Positions 1 to 11,800 of a stretch of DNA of 64,000 nucleotides are shown here, in pieces. The position numbers and the translations under genes are program-made. Below the pieces are notes generated by a model. It saw nothing but the letters and a program-made list of their open reading frames with translations, was not told the origin of the DNA and searched no databases. Position 1 is the stretch's first letter. Each line of letters begins with the position of its first letter. Origin of the DNA: Lumbricus rubellus (taxonomy: Eukaryota; Annelida; Clitellata; Crassiclitellata; Lumbricidae); contig OX243825.1 in NCBI GenBank assembly GCA_945859605.1, positions 20,713,696-20,777,695 of the forward strand. The letters run 5' to 3'.

Positions 1-494
1 ATATAAACGCATTACTGATAGACCTACATCAAACACTTTATGTAGGTTGACCTTGCCTTGTTTATTATGTCTATAATTCACGTAGTGTCATTACAGGTCT
101 TTCTGTGTTGATCTGATATATAGTATTATTTCGGTACTATAGCTACAGTAATTATTTTTTTAACCACCTGTTGTGGATCATAACTTTCGTGTCTGGCTAC
201 TGTCCTATTGTTGTCCGCTATATGCTAACATTTGTTACCACTAGTTGTGGTCATTGCCCATGGTCTGCAATCCCATGACCTACTTTCATCTAAATTATGA
301 ATTAGCTCTAGTTTGTTCTGCATCAACATTGTATGCATGTTTTATTATTATGCTCTCTGTTTTCACTGCTTATGTCCTGGATCTCTCGCTCTCTCTCTCT
401 ACATTAACCCATCTACTTGATTTCGTTTTGCCTACATTGCCTAATAACAACATCACTCTTCTGACACCACCATCTTGATATAAACTCCAGTTTG
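1..494. other. No gene seen
   Basis: AT-rich DNA with no convincing exon, RNA gene or repeat. The small open frames here have no recognisable composition. Confidence 0.5.
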
Positions 495-690
495 TGGTTG
501 CCCAGGTTTAGCGGGATCACTCCCTTTCTGGGTGACCCTTTCTTAGTGATCTTTTACCTGTTAGATGTTAATCATTCGTTGGCTCCTTATTTCACTGCAC
601 ATTCTAATTTTATATATGTTTTGCTGTTTTGATTTGATTTGTTGATCGCTACGAATAAATAAGATTTGATTTGATTTGATTTGAAGTATG
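495..690 (+). mobile_element. LINE 3' end with TTTGA tail
   Basis: The block around 495-545 (a CCAGGTTTAGCGGGATC-type segment followed by TTTCTGGGTGACCC) matches the 3' ends at 3210-3415 and, inverted, 3943-4140. It ends in a short (TTTGA)n tail at 660-682. A simple pentanucleotide tail next to a shared 3' end is typical of CR1/L2-like LINE copies. No coding part remains. Confidence 0.55.
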
Positions 691-734
691 TAAAAAATAC
701 GATAAATTTCCTCGGTCTGTGTTGAATTAAAGAC

Positions 735-945
735 AAGAGCACAGACAGAGAGAGAGAGACCAACACAGACAGATTACTATTTATACAAACAGGCAGAAAG
801 ACAGAAGGACACACATACACATACACAAACACATACAAACACACACAAACACACACACACGCACACAGACACACACAACCACACACGCACATATACTTTT
901 ATACACACACCAACCCACAAACACAACCACACGCACACAGAACTC
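735..945. repeat. (CA)n-rich compound microsatellite
   Basis: Degenerate CACACA / CATACA / GACAGA repeats over about 210 bp. The cysteine- and valine-rich frames on the minus strand are artefacts of the repeat. Confidence 0.85.
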
Positions 946-959
946 GATATCGTCTTAAA

Positions 960-1587
960 TTGGTTTCTATTGGTCGATTTAGGGTTTGAAAAATTCTTCA
1001 ATCGTTCGTACAAGTCGTCTTTGTGTATGCTTTTGAAAGCAGATACGACTCGATATCTCGAACATTAATTTGCCTCTCTTTCAGTCATCTCGTTAAAGCC
1101 TATAGCTTCTATAATATTTCAAATAGACTATTTTTTACCACGTATAATATTTCCTACTCAGTACTCCTTCTACTTTCCTTTTTGCTGTCATTTACGTACA
1201 AGGAAATAGTATTGCACTGTTAAAAGAAAAAACCCTCTGCCTTGCCTACACTATCCTACAGTTTAATTTGCAAATACCTACTTATATAATTTATATAGCA
1301 CACTTTCCGAGCGTCAAGCATTAGGCCTACCTGGTATGTGAATGACTTCCAGCACATCGTAGGCGTTGTTGGGATTATCGTCGAGTCTACATTTCGCATG
1401 CCAACTAGGGTAACAGCTTAGCATGGACAGAAAGCCAGCCTGATTCTAAATGCATTAGTGTGTACAACGCTGTACATGTAGATGTTGCTTTAAAATGCTG
1501 AAGATGTCATTGTCGCAATGTTCGTGTAATGAAAATGCACGTGTTGCTTCAAACAATAGTTGCATACTATTATAAAGATAATGTGTG
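960..1587. other. No gene seen
   Basis: Nothing recognisable apart from one TAGGCCTA at 1322-1329. Confidence 0.45.
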
Positions 1588-1603
1588 CATGTATGTATGT
1601 ATG

Positions 1604-1637
<34 letters not shown>

Positions 1638-1655
1638 TGTATGTATGTATGTATG

Positions 1656-1689
<34 letters not shown>

Positions 1690-1716
1690 TGTACATTGTA
1701 TGTATGTACATGTATG

Positions 1717-1750
<34 letters not shown>

Positions 1751-2266
1751 TGTATGTATGTATGTATGTATGTATGTATGTACATTGTATGTATGTATGT
1801 ATGTATGTATGTATGTATGTATGTATGTATGTATGTATGTATGTATGTATGTATGTATGTATGTATGTATGTATGTATGTATGTATGTATGTATGTATGT
1901 ATGTATGTATGTATGTATGTATGTATGTATGTATGTATGTATGTATGTATGTATGTATGTATGTATGTATGTATGTATGTATGTATGTATGTATGTATGT
2001 ATGTATGTATGTATGTATGTATGTATGTATGTATGTATGTATGTATGTATGTATGTATGTATGTATGTATGTATGTATGTATGTATGTATGTATGTATGT
2101 ATGTATGTATGTATGTATGTATGTATGTATGTATGTATGTATGTATGTATGTATGTATGTATGTATGTATGTATGTATGTATGTATGTATGTATGTATGT
2201 ATGCATGCATGCATGAATGCATGCATGCATGCATGCATGTATATATGTATGTATGTATGTATGTAT
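1588..2266. repeat. (ATGT)n microsatellite, about 0.68 kb
   Basis: Nearly uninterrupted ATGT repeat, with a few variant units (TACATTG, ATATATG) at the left side and GCATGCAT units near 2205-2240. Because the unit is 4 bp, all frames stay open and give false ORFs of CMYV or IHTY type on both strands. Confidence 0.97.
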
Positions 2267-2720
2267 GGAAAGGTGTGGGATCACCGGAATCGAGGCTATG
2301 CTGATCTCTGCACAACTGCGATGGTCCGGACATGTCGCTCGTATGGAGGACTCTCGAATACCAAAACAGGTTTTCTATGGCCAGCTAGTGGATGGATCGC
2401 GGTCCCAGGGTGCGCCATTCAAAAGGTACAAGGACGACCTCAAGATGCATCTCACAGCTTGCGGTCTTAGTTGTGCGCAGTTTGAGGCTGATGTGCTGGA
2501 CAGGGTCGGATGGCGTGGACTTTGTCGGACTGGAGTGGAGGATTTTGAACAGCGGAGGATGGAGGATGCGATGGAGAAGCGACGTAGGCGAAAGGCTAAC
2601 GCAGGCTACACGGTGCAGCCACAACAAATGGCGGGAGGACAGTTCCTGTGTGACATCTGTGGCCGTGTGTGCGCTTCACGGATTGGTCTGTTCTCACACA
2701 GAAAGACTCACAGACGATGA
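2267..2720 (+). pseudogene. 5'-truncated LINE reverse-transcriptase C-terminus with terminal zinc finger
   Basis: An open frame without a plausible start encodes the C-terminal end of a non-LTR retrotransposon ORF2. Landmarks are an LRWSGHVARM-type motif, RIPKQVFYGQL, a YKDDLK block, and a terminal C2H2 finger (CDICG, then H-x3-H near the end) before the stop at 2718-2720. These blocks recur at the end of many invertebrate LINE polymerase ORFs. The catalytic FADD region is absent, so this is a 5'-truncated copy. A second (ATGT)n tract at 2755-2820 forms its 3' tail, and the copy is sandwiched between two ATGT tracts. Confidence 0.8.
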
Positions 2721-2754
2721 CGAGATCCGTCGAATCGACGGCTCATTCCATGAT

Positions 2755-2825
2755 GTATGTATGTAGCCTATGTATGTATGTATGTATGTATGTATGTATG
2801 TCTGTATGTGTGCATGCATGTATGC
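2755..2825. repeat. (ATGT)n tail of the LINE copy
   Basis: Short ATGT repeat downstream of the LINE stop codon. It is interrupted at 2764-2770 by TAGCCTA; removing five bases restores a perfect ATGT repeat across that point. Confidence 0.85.
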
Positions 2826-2880
2826 GTGCATGACTTAATGTAGGCCTAAACTAAATACGCAATTGGGCGGAAGAAAAACT

Positions 2881-3417
2881 GACAAGAGACTCTATAGTTA
2901 CCAAGATGCTTATTGTGTTTTTCCTCTGGTTCCTTTGCCTCGACATGATTAGGCTAGCCTACTACTACCTTACATGTGCTTAATGATTCAGGTTGCCATT
3001 ACTGACTTATGTTTGTTGCTTATTTTTTGATTTTGCTTTGTTTTTTTGTTTGTATTTTTTTATGTTGTTGTTTTTTGGCTTGTTGCCAAAGGCTTTTTTG
3101 ATCATGTGATTTTATGCCACATTGATTTCTTTTCTGGTATTTTCTTTTAAAAATTTCCATTTTCTGTTTATATCTCTAACCTCACCATCTTGACTTACAT
3201 TTTACGTTCAGGGGTTATCCAGGTTAGCGGGACCTGTCCCTTTCTGGATGACCCTTTCTGAGTGTTCACCGTTCATACAATCAAGGTGTTCTACGAACAA
3301 TAATTTTTATTCTTGTGTAGCCTAGTATTTTTCTCTGCAGTATACCTTGGTTTTGTTTTGTTTGTCTCTTGTTCATTCTCAGAATAAACTGATTTGATTT
3401 GATTTGATTTGATTTCT
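2881..3417 (+). mobile_element. LINE 3' end, plus-strand copy
   Basis: About 510 bp closely matching the reverse complement of 3943-4452 (shared blocks include GATGCTTATTGTGTTTTTCC and TTACATGTGCTTAATGATTC). It ends in (TTTGA)n at 3390-3415. It is non-coding 3'-terminal sequence of a CR1/L2-like LINE. TAGGCTA and GCCTA insertions at 2950-2961 distinguish it from the sister copy. Confidence 0.75.
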
Positions 3418-3942
3418 ATACTATTAGAGCTAATAATAATTATAGAAAATGAGCAGCCTGCAATGTAGGTCTACATTGAGACTCGCATGAGGTTTCTACC
3501 AAGACCTAAGAAACAATATTATTGATGATCGGAATTAGCAGCATATTAAGATGAAAACGGCACGCCATACTCAAAGGCTAGCAGGTCGCTTGGCTTGGTG
3601 CCACTTTCAGACATGTAACCGGAGAAAGTTACCGAACGATTCTTAGACATCGTCAACATTGTTCCTTTCTTTGTACGTGTGTCTGTTTCTCCAGTTATCC
3701 GTGTGCGTGCCTCTGAATATCAACGTGTCAGTATTGCTCTGTATAATAGTCAGTCTCATGTTTCTTTCACTGTGGTGCCTTCAACACAAAGTATAAGTCT
3801 GAGATGCAGTGTGATATTTCTCCAGCAAATCATACAATGTGGCCATTAATAGGCTTATGTCAGAAGTCCATAGCACAATCAGAAATCAGTTCAAATCACT
3901 GTTGAGGCAACGGCTGCAATTACCCTGCAAGTATGGAATCAA
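3418..3942. other. Spacer between two inverted LINE ends
   Basis: No gene or repeat recognised. Confidence 0.4.
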
Positions 3943-5060
3943 ATCAAATCAAATCAAATCAAATCAAATCAGTTTATTCTGAGAACAAGAGACAAACAAA
4001 CAAAACCAAGGTATACTGCAAAGAAAAAATACTAGACTACACATGAATAAAAATTAATGTTCGCAGGACACCTTGATTGAATGAACGGTGAACACTCAGA
4101 AAGGGTCATCCAAAAAGGGACAGGTCCCGCTAACCTGGATAACCCCTGAACGTAACATGTAAGTCAAGATGGTGAGGTTAGAGATATAAACAGAAAAATG
4201 GAAAAAAATTTAAAAGAAAATACCAGAAAAGAAATCAATGTGGCATAAGATCACACGATCAAAAAAGCCTTTGGCAACAAGCCACAAAACAAAAGACAAA
4301 AAAGAAAATACAAACAAAAAAACCCAAAGCAAAACCAAAAAAATAAGCAACAAACAATAGTCAGTAATGGCAACCTGAATCATTAAGCACATGTAAGATA
4401 GAAGTAATCATATAGAGGCAAAGGAACCAGAGGAAAAACACAATAAGCATCTTGGTAACTATATATTTGAAAATTACTGAGCAGACCTATTACCAGTCAG
4501 AAAAAACCCAGCATCGTAACTATATCAAGTGGGACATTATTTATCATCATTGGTTATGCTACAATATAGCCATGGTTAATTATCACAAATAACCCAGTTA
4601 AACCCATCAGATCAGATGGACTCATCAGAATACCTTATGGTTATAACAGATACATCATGTGATGGTAAAATAATAATAATTTCAACAAGGCGTATAAACA
4701 GGTGATATTAATAGCTCTAAATTAGACAAACAAGGCAAATATACAAATTCATCAATTGAGCAGGAGAAATCGTTTAAGTGAGTTTTTAAACAGACCAAAA
4801 GACAGTAAACTAGTAAGGTCACCAGGCAATCCATTCCATAGCGAAGGACCCAAATATTTAATTGAGAACTGCTTGATTATTAAATGAGCAAATTCACTTC
4901 TATATGAATGCGAGTGCCTGGTGAAATGACCATGAATATCAGAGCCCTTAGTAAAATAATGTTTAAAAGACTTTGGCATAAACATCACAGAATAGTTTAG
5001 ACAGATAAGGAAGAGCCACAAAACTATTGCAGGGTGTGTATACAGACCTACAATCAAGCT
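3943..5060 (-). mobile_element. CR1/L2-like LINE 3' fragment, minus strand
   Basis: Reading on the minus strand, a frame at 4752-5057 carries the LINE polymerase C-terminal signature (a GPSLWNGLPGDL block followed by FKNSLKRFLLL). About 0.8 kb of 3' untranslated sequence follows and ends in a (TGATT)n tail at 3943-3972. The 3' 510 bp are shared with the inverted copy at 2881-3417. The upstream reverse transcriptase domain is missing, so this is a 5'-truncated, inactive insertion. Confidence 0.75.
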
Positions 5061-6362
5061 GTGAAGAATCGTTGATTATATCACTAGAGAGGAAGGAAAG
5101 AGCAGTGGGAGTAGGCTAGATCTTTGAATTGGCACAAAGGAACTTAACATCACAGATGATAAATAATTTGTAAAAACGTCTAAAGGATATCTGGATGATA
5201 TTTCTCAGCGTTAGAGTCGTGGAATTTGGATGATAGTTCTGTCTAAGTTGACAATGTGACAGTTTCAAGACGAAAAATTAATAGTAGGGATGGTCTATTT
5301 GTTTGCATTCCTAGGTTGACTTGCAATGGTTCTCACCAAGATAGCTTGTCTAATTAACCACTCTAAGACACCTTTCTTGTCCTATTGCGTAATGGTACGC
5401 TTTGCTGTGACAGTGAGGGAATCATGCAGGAAAATTATCTGGATTTAGCCATGGCTGTCCTGCCTGGGAAACAATGTATCATACAGTGTGTGTGTATATA
5501 TAGGCCTATATATATATATAAATTACATATAGGCCTATAGTTCCCAGTCATGCATAGTAATGTAATAATAATAATGTAGGCCTATTACATTACGATGTAT
5601 TCTCTTCTTCTGTTTCTTATTATTCTAGTCCACACATTCTGTTATATTGTACAATATTTGTACACGCACATGGAATAGCTAGTCAACGAGGGCTACGTGT
5701 GCTTCAGATGCACATGCTTACTTGAAATGTATACAAAATGAAATTAAAACAAATGTCTGGCAAGTGCAGACACTTCTCTCAACCATGAACCATGGAACTG
5801 TCCCATTAGACACAACACGGTCGTCGTTGCCTGCAGGCAGATACTGCGTGAGTATCTGATCGTTGCAGCCACATTAGTGTTTCTGTATCTTATCACAGAC
5901 GCCCCTCGCTAGATGGAAACTCGGCATGCAGTAACTGGAGGGACTGTGGACTCTGACACCGGTGGCCCAGCTGCATGAGCCTGACCTCTCCAGATCAACA
6001 GGCTCTTATCCAGAGCGAGGTCTGCAATGCCCTGCATGTGCCGCTGATCCATTTAGAGTATACCCGTCCTGTTATCAGATATACGCTCGACGGGGGGATC
6101 CTATTTTATTTCACTGCGCCCTCCTCAGCCTTTAGAATTCTTTTGCTGTGTGGAAGGGTGACAGGCACAGTTGCTGCTGCTGTTGCTGCTACGCTGCTGG
6201 TGCTGCTGGTGCTACGGCGGCTGAAGTTACTGATAATGATGATGATGATGATGATATTGGCTTCATTACCTATCCTCCCTAGCTTCCTGTTAATTAAAGA
6301 CAACTACAGCATCCAGTCTATAATATTCTGACACGTAGACCTCTACTTACATTAGGCTAATG
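5061..6362. other. No gene seen; TA-rich and trinucleotide tracts
   Basis: Contains TA-rich DNA at 5490-5585 with three TAGGCCTA palindromes (one splits a TATATA run at 5501-5508), and short GCT and GAT tracts at 6170-6255. The open frames at 5975-6331 arise from those tracts and show no family resemblance. Confidence 0.45.
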
Positions 6363-6715
6363 CAGTGTTCCCAACCCGTGGCCCGCGGGCCAAAAGTGGC
6401 CCGCCAGACCTCAAAAATGGCACGCATCTCTCAAATAATTTTTTAAAAATATATGAAAAAATTGACAATTTGGACAGGATAGAACATATAATTATTTTCT
6501 ATTGCAAATAATTTTATTTTTAAGTCTGTAAATCACATCAAACATTTATATTTTGAATCATTTATAACAATTTTATATGCTTTTGTTAAGTAAATTTTAG
6601 AATTGTGGCCCCGAATGCCCTAATGCCCTTAACTAAGAAAAAGTGGCCCTCGTGTCCTCCAACTTAGAAAATGTGGCACTAAAGTCAAAAAAGGTTGGGA
6701 ACTTGGGAACCACTA
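6363..6715. mobile_element. hAT-like MITE, 353 bp
   Basis: Terminal inverted repeats CAGTGTTCCCAACC and GGTTGGGAA...CCACTA flank a non-coding core. An exact 8-bp target duplication GGCTAATG lies at 6355-6362 and 6716-6723. An 8-bp duplication with CAGTG-type ends is the hallmark of the hAT superfamily. No transposase is encoded, so movement would have depended on an autonomous relative. Confidence 0.88.
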
Positions 6716-6771
6716 GGCTAATGTATCTAGAGGTGTACGCCTAACATTTTCATAATGGACCGTTTTATGTA

Positions 6772-7738
6772 CACTGTGTCCGGAAAAAAAACAACCAGTT
6801 TTGTAAATATGAAAATAAATAGTAAATATTCATCGATTTTCACAATTCAAACACCATTTTAATCCTGACATATTTCTCTAACAATTGTGAAAATATAAAA
6901 GTTCCAGTCCAAATAATGACGTCATAATGACGTCATTTGCACAAAAAGTCAAATTTAAGAGATAAATGCGCAAAATCATCCACAATTTCAATATTTTATC
7001 ATGTAATTTATCAATAATAAATGTAAGTTTAATTTTATTTTTATATCTGAATTATGTCAGACTGCAATTTGTGGTCAAAGAGTACACCTTTGGCTTCAAC
7101 ATAAGCGTCAAAAGGGTCGCGCTAATACCCAACAGCAGCATCGATAACCAGCTTATCAAAACCTCCGAGGCGTTAACAATTCGCTTACGGAGTTCTTCAA
7201 TGTCTCTTATCCTTGTCTTGTAGCCTGCACCTTCTCCTCCATCAATCTCCAACTCTTATTATCAGTGGGATTTAAGCGGGCGGCCGTTTTGCGGCCAAAG
7301 ATTAAGATGAATGAATTCCGAGTCTTTTTAGTCAACAGATCAACAGATTCACGAACTCAGTGAGCTGAAGCGCTATTTTGTTGAAATGTGTAGGCTATTG
7401 TTCCGAATATTCTCGGATATCAGGCACCACTTTTTTTATAGAGCAGACAATCCCTCTAATAAGCTGCATTTATTTTCACTTCTGGTTCTATTAAATGGAT
7501 TTCCGTTTTACCAAAAGCCAATAATACCAACCGAACCATGCATGAATGGCCGGCTATATGCATTTTGATGCAACTGACGTCATTATGACGTCATTATTTG
7601 GACTGGAACTTTTATATTTTCACAATTGTTAGAGAAATATGTCAGGATTAAAATGGTGTTTGAATTGTGAAAATCGATGAATATTTACTATTTATTTTCA
7701 TATTTACAAAACTGGTTGTTTTTTTTCCGGACACAGTG
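6772..7738. mobile_element. Tc1/mariner-like element with about 165-bp inverted repeats
   Basis: Bases 6772-6937 are repeated in inverted orientation at about 7574-7738, nearly perfectly. The ends read CACTGTGTCCGG and are flanked by TA on both sides (6770-6771 and 7739-7740). The core has a minus-strand frame (7052-7252) with a RIRDIEELRKRI block that resembles the C-terminal tail of mariner-family transposases. It is followed by unrelated sequence, so any transposase is degenerate. Confidence 0.8.
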
Positions 7739-7740
7739 TA

Positions 7741-8241
7741 GTTAACTCCCAGCTGCCTCCCGTTAATGCATTATCTAAACAACTGCTGGGGTCGTCCTTG
7801 CACCGTAAGTGTCTCCCACAGTCTTGTCATATATGCACTTAGAGTCATCTGTGCCCGACACCAAAGCCATAATAATGACGCGCTTTGATTAGTCATGATC
7901 GACAGTTACTGTTTACAACATTTTGTTAAACAGTTCAGAACATATTGACAAGATAATTTATAATAATTGCTTTTCAGACTGTTATCAGATTCCTAACTCC
8001 GGCCTTGACGTCTGTGTCATAAGGTTCTGACTAAGCCTGTCGGAAGCACAGGATACTCCCACTACAGCTGGTACAGGATACTTCCACTGCAGCTGGCACT
8101 GTGTGATATCGAAAAAGGGCGTCGCCAAAACAGACTGGGCTGTGGAAGATTCCTTTTCCCCATCAGATCATGTTTCAGAGTAATAGGCCTATAGCATAGG
8201 CCTACATGTACATGCTGATGATCTAGAGATAAGTAGGTGAG
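7741..8241. other. No gene seen
   Basis: Unique sequence between two transposons, with two TAGGCCTA palindromes at about 8184 and 8196. Confidence 0.45.
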
Positions 8242-8246
8242 ATGTC

Positions 8247-8766
8247 TGTCACAAGTCTTTTCCCTCTTCTTCTCTACGTGTGACCCTCAGTCTCTTCGGA
8301 AGCTTCTTCGTATAAGTTCGTGGTAGCGTAGGCCTATCCCTAGATAACTGTTTCATTAGCTAAATGGCTAGGTTAAAGAATCTACAGTCTTTCACTGTTT
8401 TGTTAACCAACAACGACGACGTGTTTAACTCTTCTTATTATACTCCAAAATCCGATATAAAGTAAAACGATCAGCAACAACACAACAATGACTACACTTG
8501 CGTTATCATAACAACTACACGACTACTATCTTCATCAGTCTACTCTATCGCAACTCAACAACAACTCTTACAGCCTATCTCAACGGCTCTCAACACGCAA
8601 CTCTCCTTCTTCACTTCCACTCCCTTCTTGTACAATTAACGTACGCTCGTCTAGACGTCACGTGCTGTCCAGACAATCACCTGTGCAGACGCCGCGCGGC
8701 AATTTGCACCTGGCCTACTTACGTCGCTGTACGACAATCGGCGTGCACTGATTAAATTAGCTGACA
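8247..8766 (-). repeat. 3' LTR (left copy), 520 bp
   Basis: Direct repeat of 14694-15213. On the minus strand it starts TGTCAGC and ends TTGTGACA. It carries one TAGGCCTA, shared with the other LTR, so that insertion predates this copy. Confidence 0.97.
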
Positions 8767-8769
8767 TTA

Positions 8770-8786
8770 CCTCCTTCCTTTCTTTT
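8770..8786 (-). promoter_or_regulatory. Polypurine tract
   Basis: On the minus strand AAAAGAAAGGAAGGAGG lies three bases before the 3' LTR. This is the expected plus-strand DNA priming site of an LTR retroelement. Confidence 0.88.
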
Positions 8787-8883
8787 GAAGAGAGCTAATT
8801 AATCTTTAAAATTAGCGAACGTATAATGCTTAAACTAAATACAAACAATTCTTATACTAAATGCAATCACAAAATACCTTATA

Positions 8884-11800
8884 CTACAATCTCGATAAGC
8901 AGTCTGCTACTATATTCAACTTTCCTTTCTTATAGTTCAACAGAATGTCAAAATTTTGCAATGATAAAGACCATCTGACTAACTTAGCAGACTTCGACAT
9001 TGACTCAGTCAAATAAACTAAAGGATTATGATCAGTGAACACATTAATCTTGGAACCAATAATGATTTCTTTCAATTTGTTTAAAGCCCATATGATTGCA
9101 TAGGCTTCCTTCTCAATCGTCGCCCATCTCCTCTGGGTATCTGTCAGCTTCTGGCTGATAAATGAAACGGGACGTTCTATCCCCTCATCGTCCACTTGTG
9201 ACAGCACAGCCCCCACAGCAAAATCACTGCTATCACAGTACAAATTAAATGGTTTGCCAACCTCGAACATGTACAGAATAACATTCGATAAAACAATTTC
9301 TTTAAGAGAATCAAAAGATTTCTGGTGGTCCTCAGTCCAAATAATGTTCTCAGGTGTCTGCTTGCTAGTTAAATCTGTCAATGGTTTAGCAATCTCAGCA
9401 AAATTACAAATAAATTGTCTGTAGAAACCAAAGAATCCTAACATTTGCTTCACTTGCTTCTTCGTTTCAGGGTTTTTTAAATTAATCAAACTGTCAATCC
9501 TATCTGGATTCATCATCTTCTTCCCTGAACCAATGAGGTGACCGATGAATTTCACCTCACTCTTACCAAACACACATTTCTTCAAGTTCAAAGTTACATT
9601 ATGCAGTCTTATTTGTTTCAAAAACAATTCTAAATGTTTCAAATGAATGTTCCAATCATCAGAATGGACTGCAATGTCATCAACATAGGGTTCAGTAAAT
9701 GCATTAATCGGTTGCAAAATCATGTTTATGGCTTTTACAAAAGTCCGTCCAGAGTTAATCATTCCAAAAGGGACACGTGTAAATTCGTACAGTCCACTAT
9801 GGGTAACGAATGCGGTTTTCCATTGGTCGGATTTCTTCACCGGACAAGTCCAGTAAGCACTGCGACAGTCCAAGACGGAAATAAACTTGGATTTCCCGAC
9901 TTTGCTCAGCACATCGTTGACGATCGGCATGGGGTATCGACAATTTTCAGTATATGAATTCACGTACCTGTAGTCGCACGCGAGTCTCAAGGATCCGTCC
10001 TTCTTCTTGACGATGACCAGCGGACTTGCCATTCTGCTCGACGACGGCTGAATGATGTTTGCTTTCAGCATCTCTTGTATTTGTTTGTCCACTTCTGCGC
10101 GGTATATCAACGGTATTCGATAAGCCGTGAACTCCTTCTCTCGAAAGTCTGGTCTCAGCACCACTTCGTGTTCTACCAATGTACATAATCCAGGTTTGTC
10201 CGAAAATCTGTCTGCATATCGGTTCAGTACATCCAGTAGCTGTTTCTGTTGCTCGCTCGTAAGATGTCCGATCTGTTCATAGTCCAATTGCAGCGATTTC
10301 TGTGTCGTCTCTGCATGGTCTTCTTTCAATGGTAGCTCTACCACTGATCCGAATTCGTCGTCCTCTTCCACGATGAGACCACACGATAATGTTCTTGCGA
10401 TGAACTTCCTCATTTTGTTGGCATGGACGATTCGTCGGCCGTTTTCATTCATGTCCACCAGATACGAATACTTGGATCTTCTTTGTAGCACTGTACATGG
10501 ACCATGCCATCGTGAGATCAATTTATTGGTTGACGTTGGATACAGGACGATGACGTTTTCTCCTGGTTCGAATTCTTTATCCTTGGCCCTCTTGTTGTAT
10601 TGACTGGCGTATTGTTTTTGCTTTTCCTCTGCACAATTCTCAGCAAATATCAAAGCTTTCTCCATGTCTGCTCTTAAGTTCTTCAGGTACTTTGCTGGTT
10701 GTACTCCAATGTTTGGCGGTAGATTTATTTCTTTGGTCCAGCTTTCCTTTAAGATAGTTAATGGTCCTCTTGGCATTTTTCCATACACCAGCAGATATGG
10801 TGCCACTCCTGTCGTTGCGTTGGGAACTTCTCTCAATGCCCATACGGTAAACGGAATGATTTTATGCCACTGTCTTGGATTTTCCACAATGACATGATGC
10901 ACCATCTTCTTGAACGTCTGATTCCATCTCTCAACTAATCCAGCTGCCTCAGGATGCCCTGGTGAATCGAATCGTGGACAGCATCCCATCAATTTCAAAA
11001 ATTCTCTTGTGAGACTGGCTGTAAAATTTGTGCCTCTGTCGCTGGTGATCACAGACGGCACCCCCACGTCAATGAATAGCTTCATCAAAGCTTCGCACAC
11101 AGCCTTAGCAGTCAATGACTTCAGCAAAAAGATTGTCGGCCATCTTGTACATGAATCCACTATGCACAAGCAATACTTATGCCCAGCTGCTGACTTCGGT
11201 TCTATTGGGCCTACCACGTCCATAGTCATCCGTCGGAATGGCACATCTTCCCTTGGAATTGGTGTAATCGGCACTCGATCCATCACCAAACTTCGTGCCT
11301 TCAGCTGACACTTCTCACAGGACTTACAAAATTTCACCACGTCTCGACGCATCTTTGGCCAGACAAAGGACAACTTGATTCTCTCTCGTGTCTTCTCTTC
11401 TCCCAAGTGTCCGCCAAATACTGACTCGTGAGCTAATTCCATTACTTGAATTCTTCTCTCTTTCGGTAACACCAACTGATACACAAGCTGATCCAGCATT
11501 TGATGCTTCTTATACAGCAATCCATTCACCACGCTAAACTCTGATCCTTGGTCTTCAGCGATCCTCCACCACGATTTCAGTGACTCGTCATTTCTCTGCT
11601 GCTCCTCGAATTTCTTCGCATCTTCCAGCTGTCTTTCATCGTTCGAATTCTCTGTGAACAAGTCCCTCATACTTGTCTCCAGTTCAGCGTCGCTTCCGGA
11701 ATCTTCACTATCATTTCGTTCACATGCAGCCATCTCTTCTTCAGTTTCATTGTTCTCAGATGTTGTTCTTTCGTCATCTTGGATGCTGAGTTCATCTTCG

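Noticed and set aside
1529..2470. Long open frames of CMYV and IHTY repeats
   Set aside because: They are translations of the (ATGT)n tract and occur on both strands in several frames.
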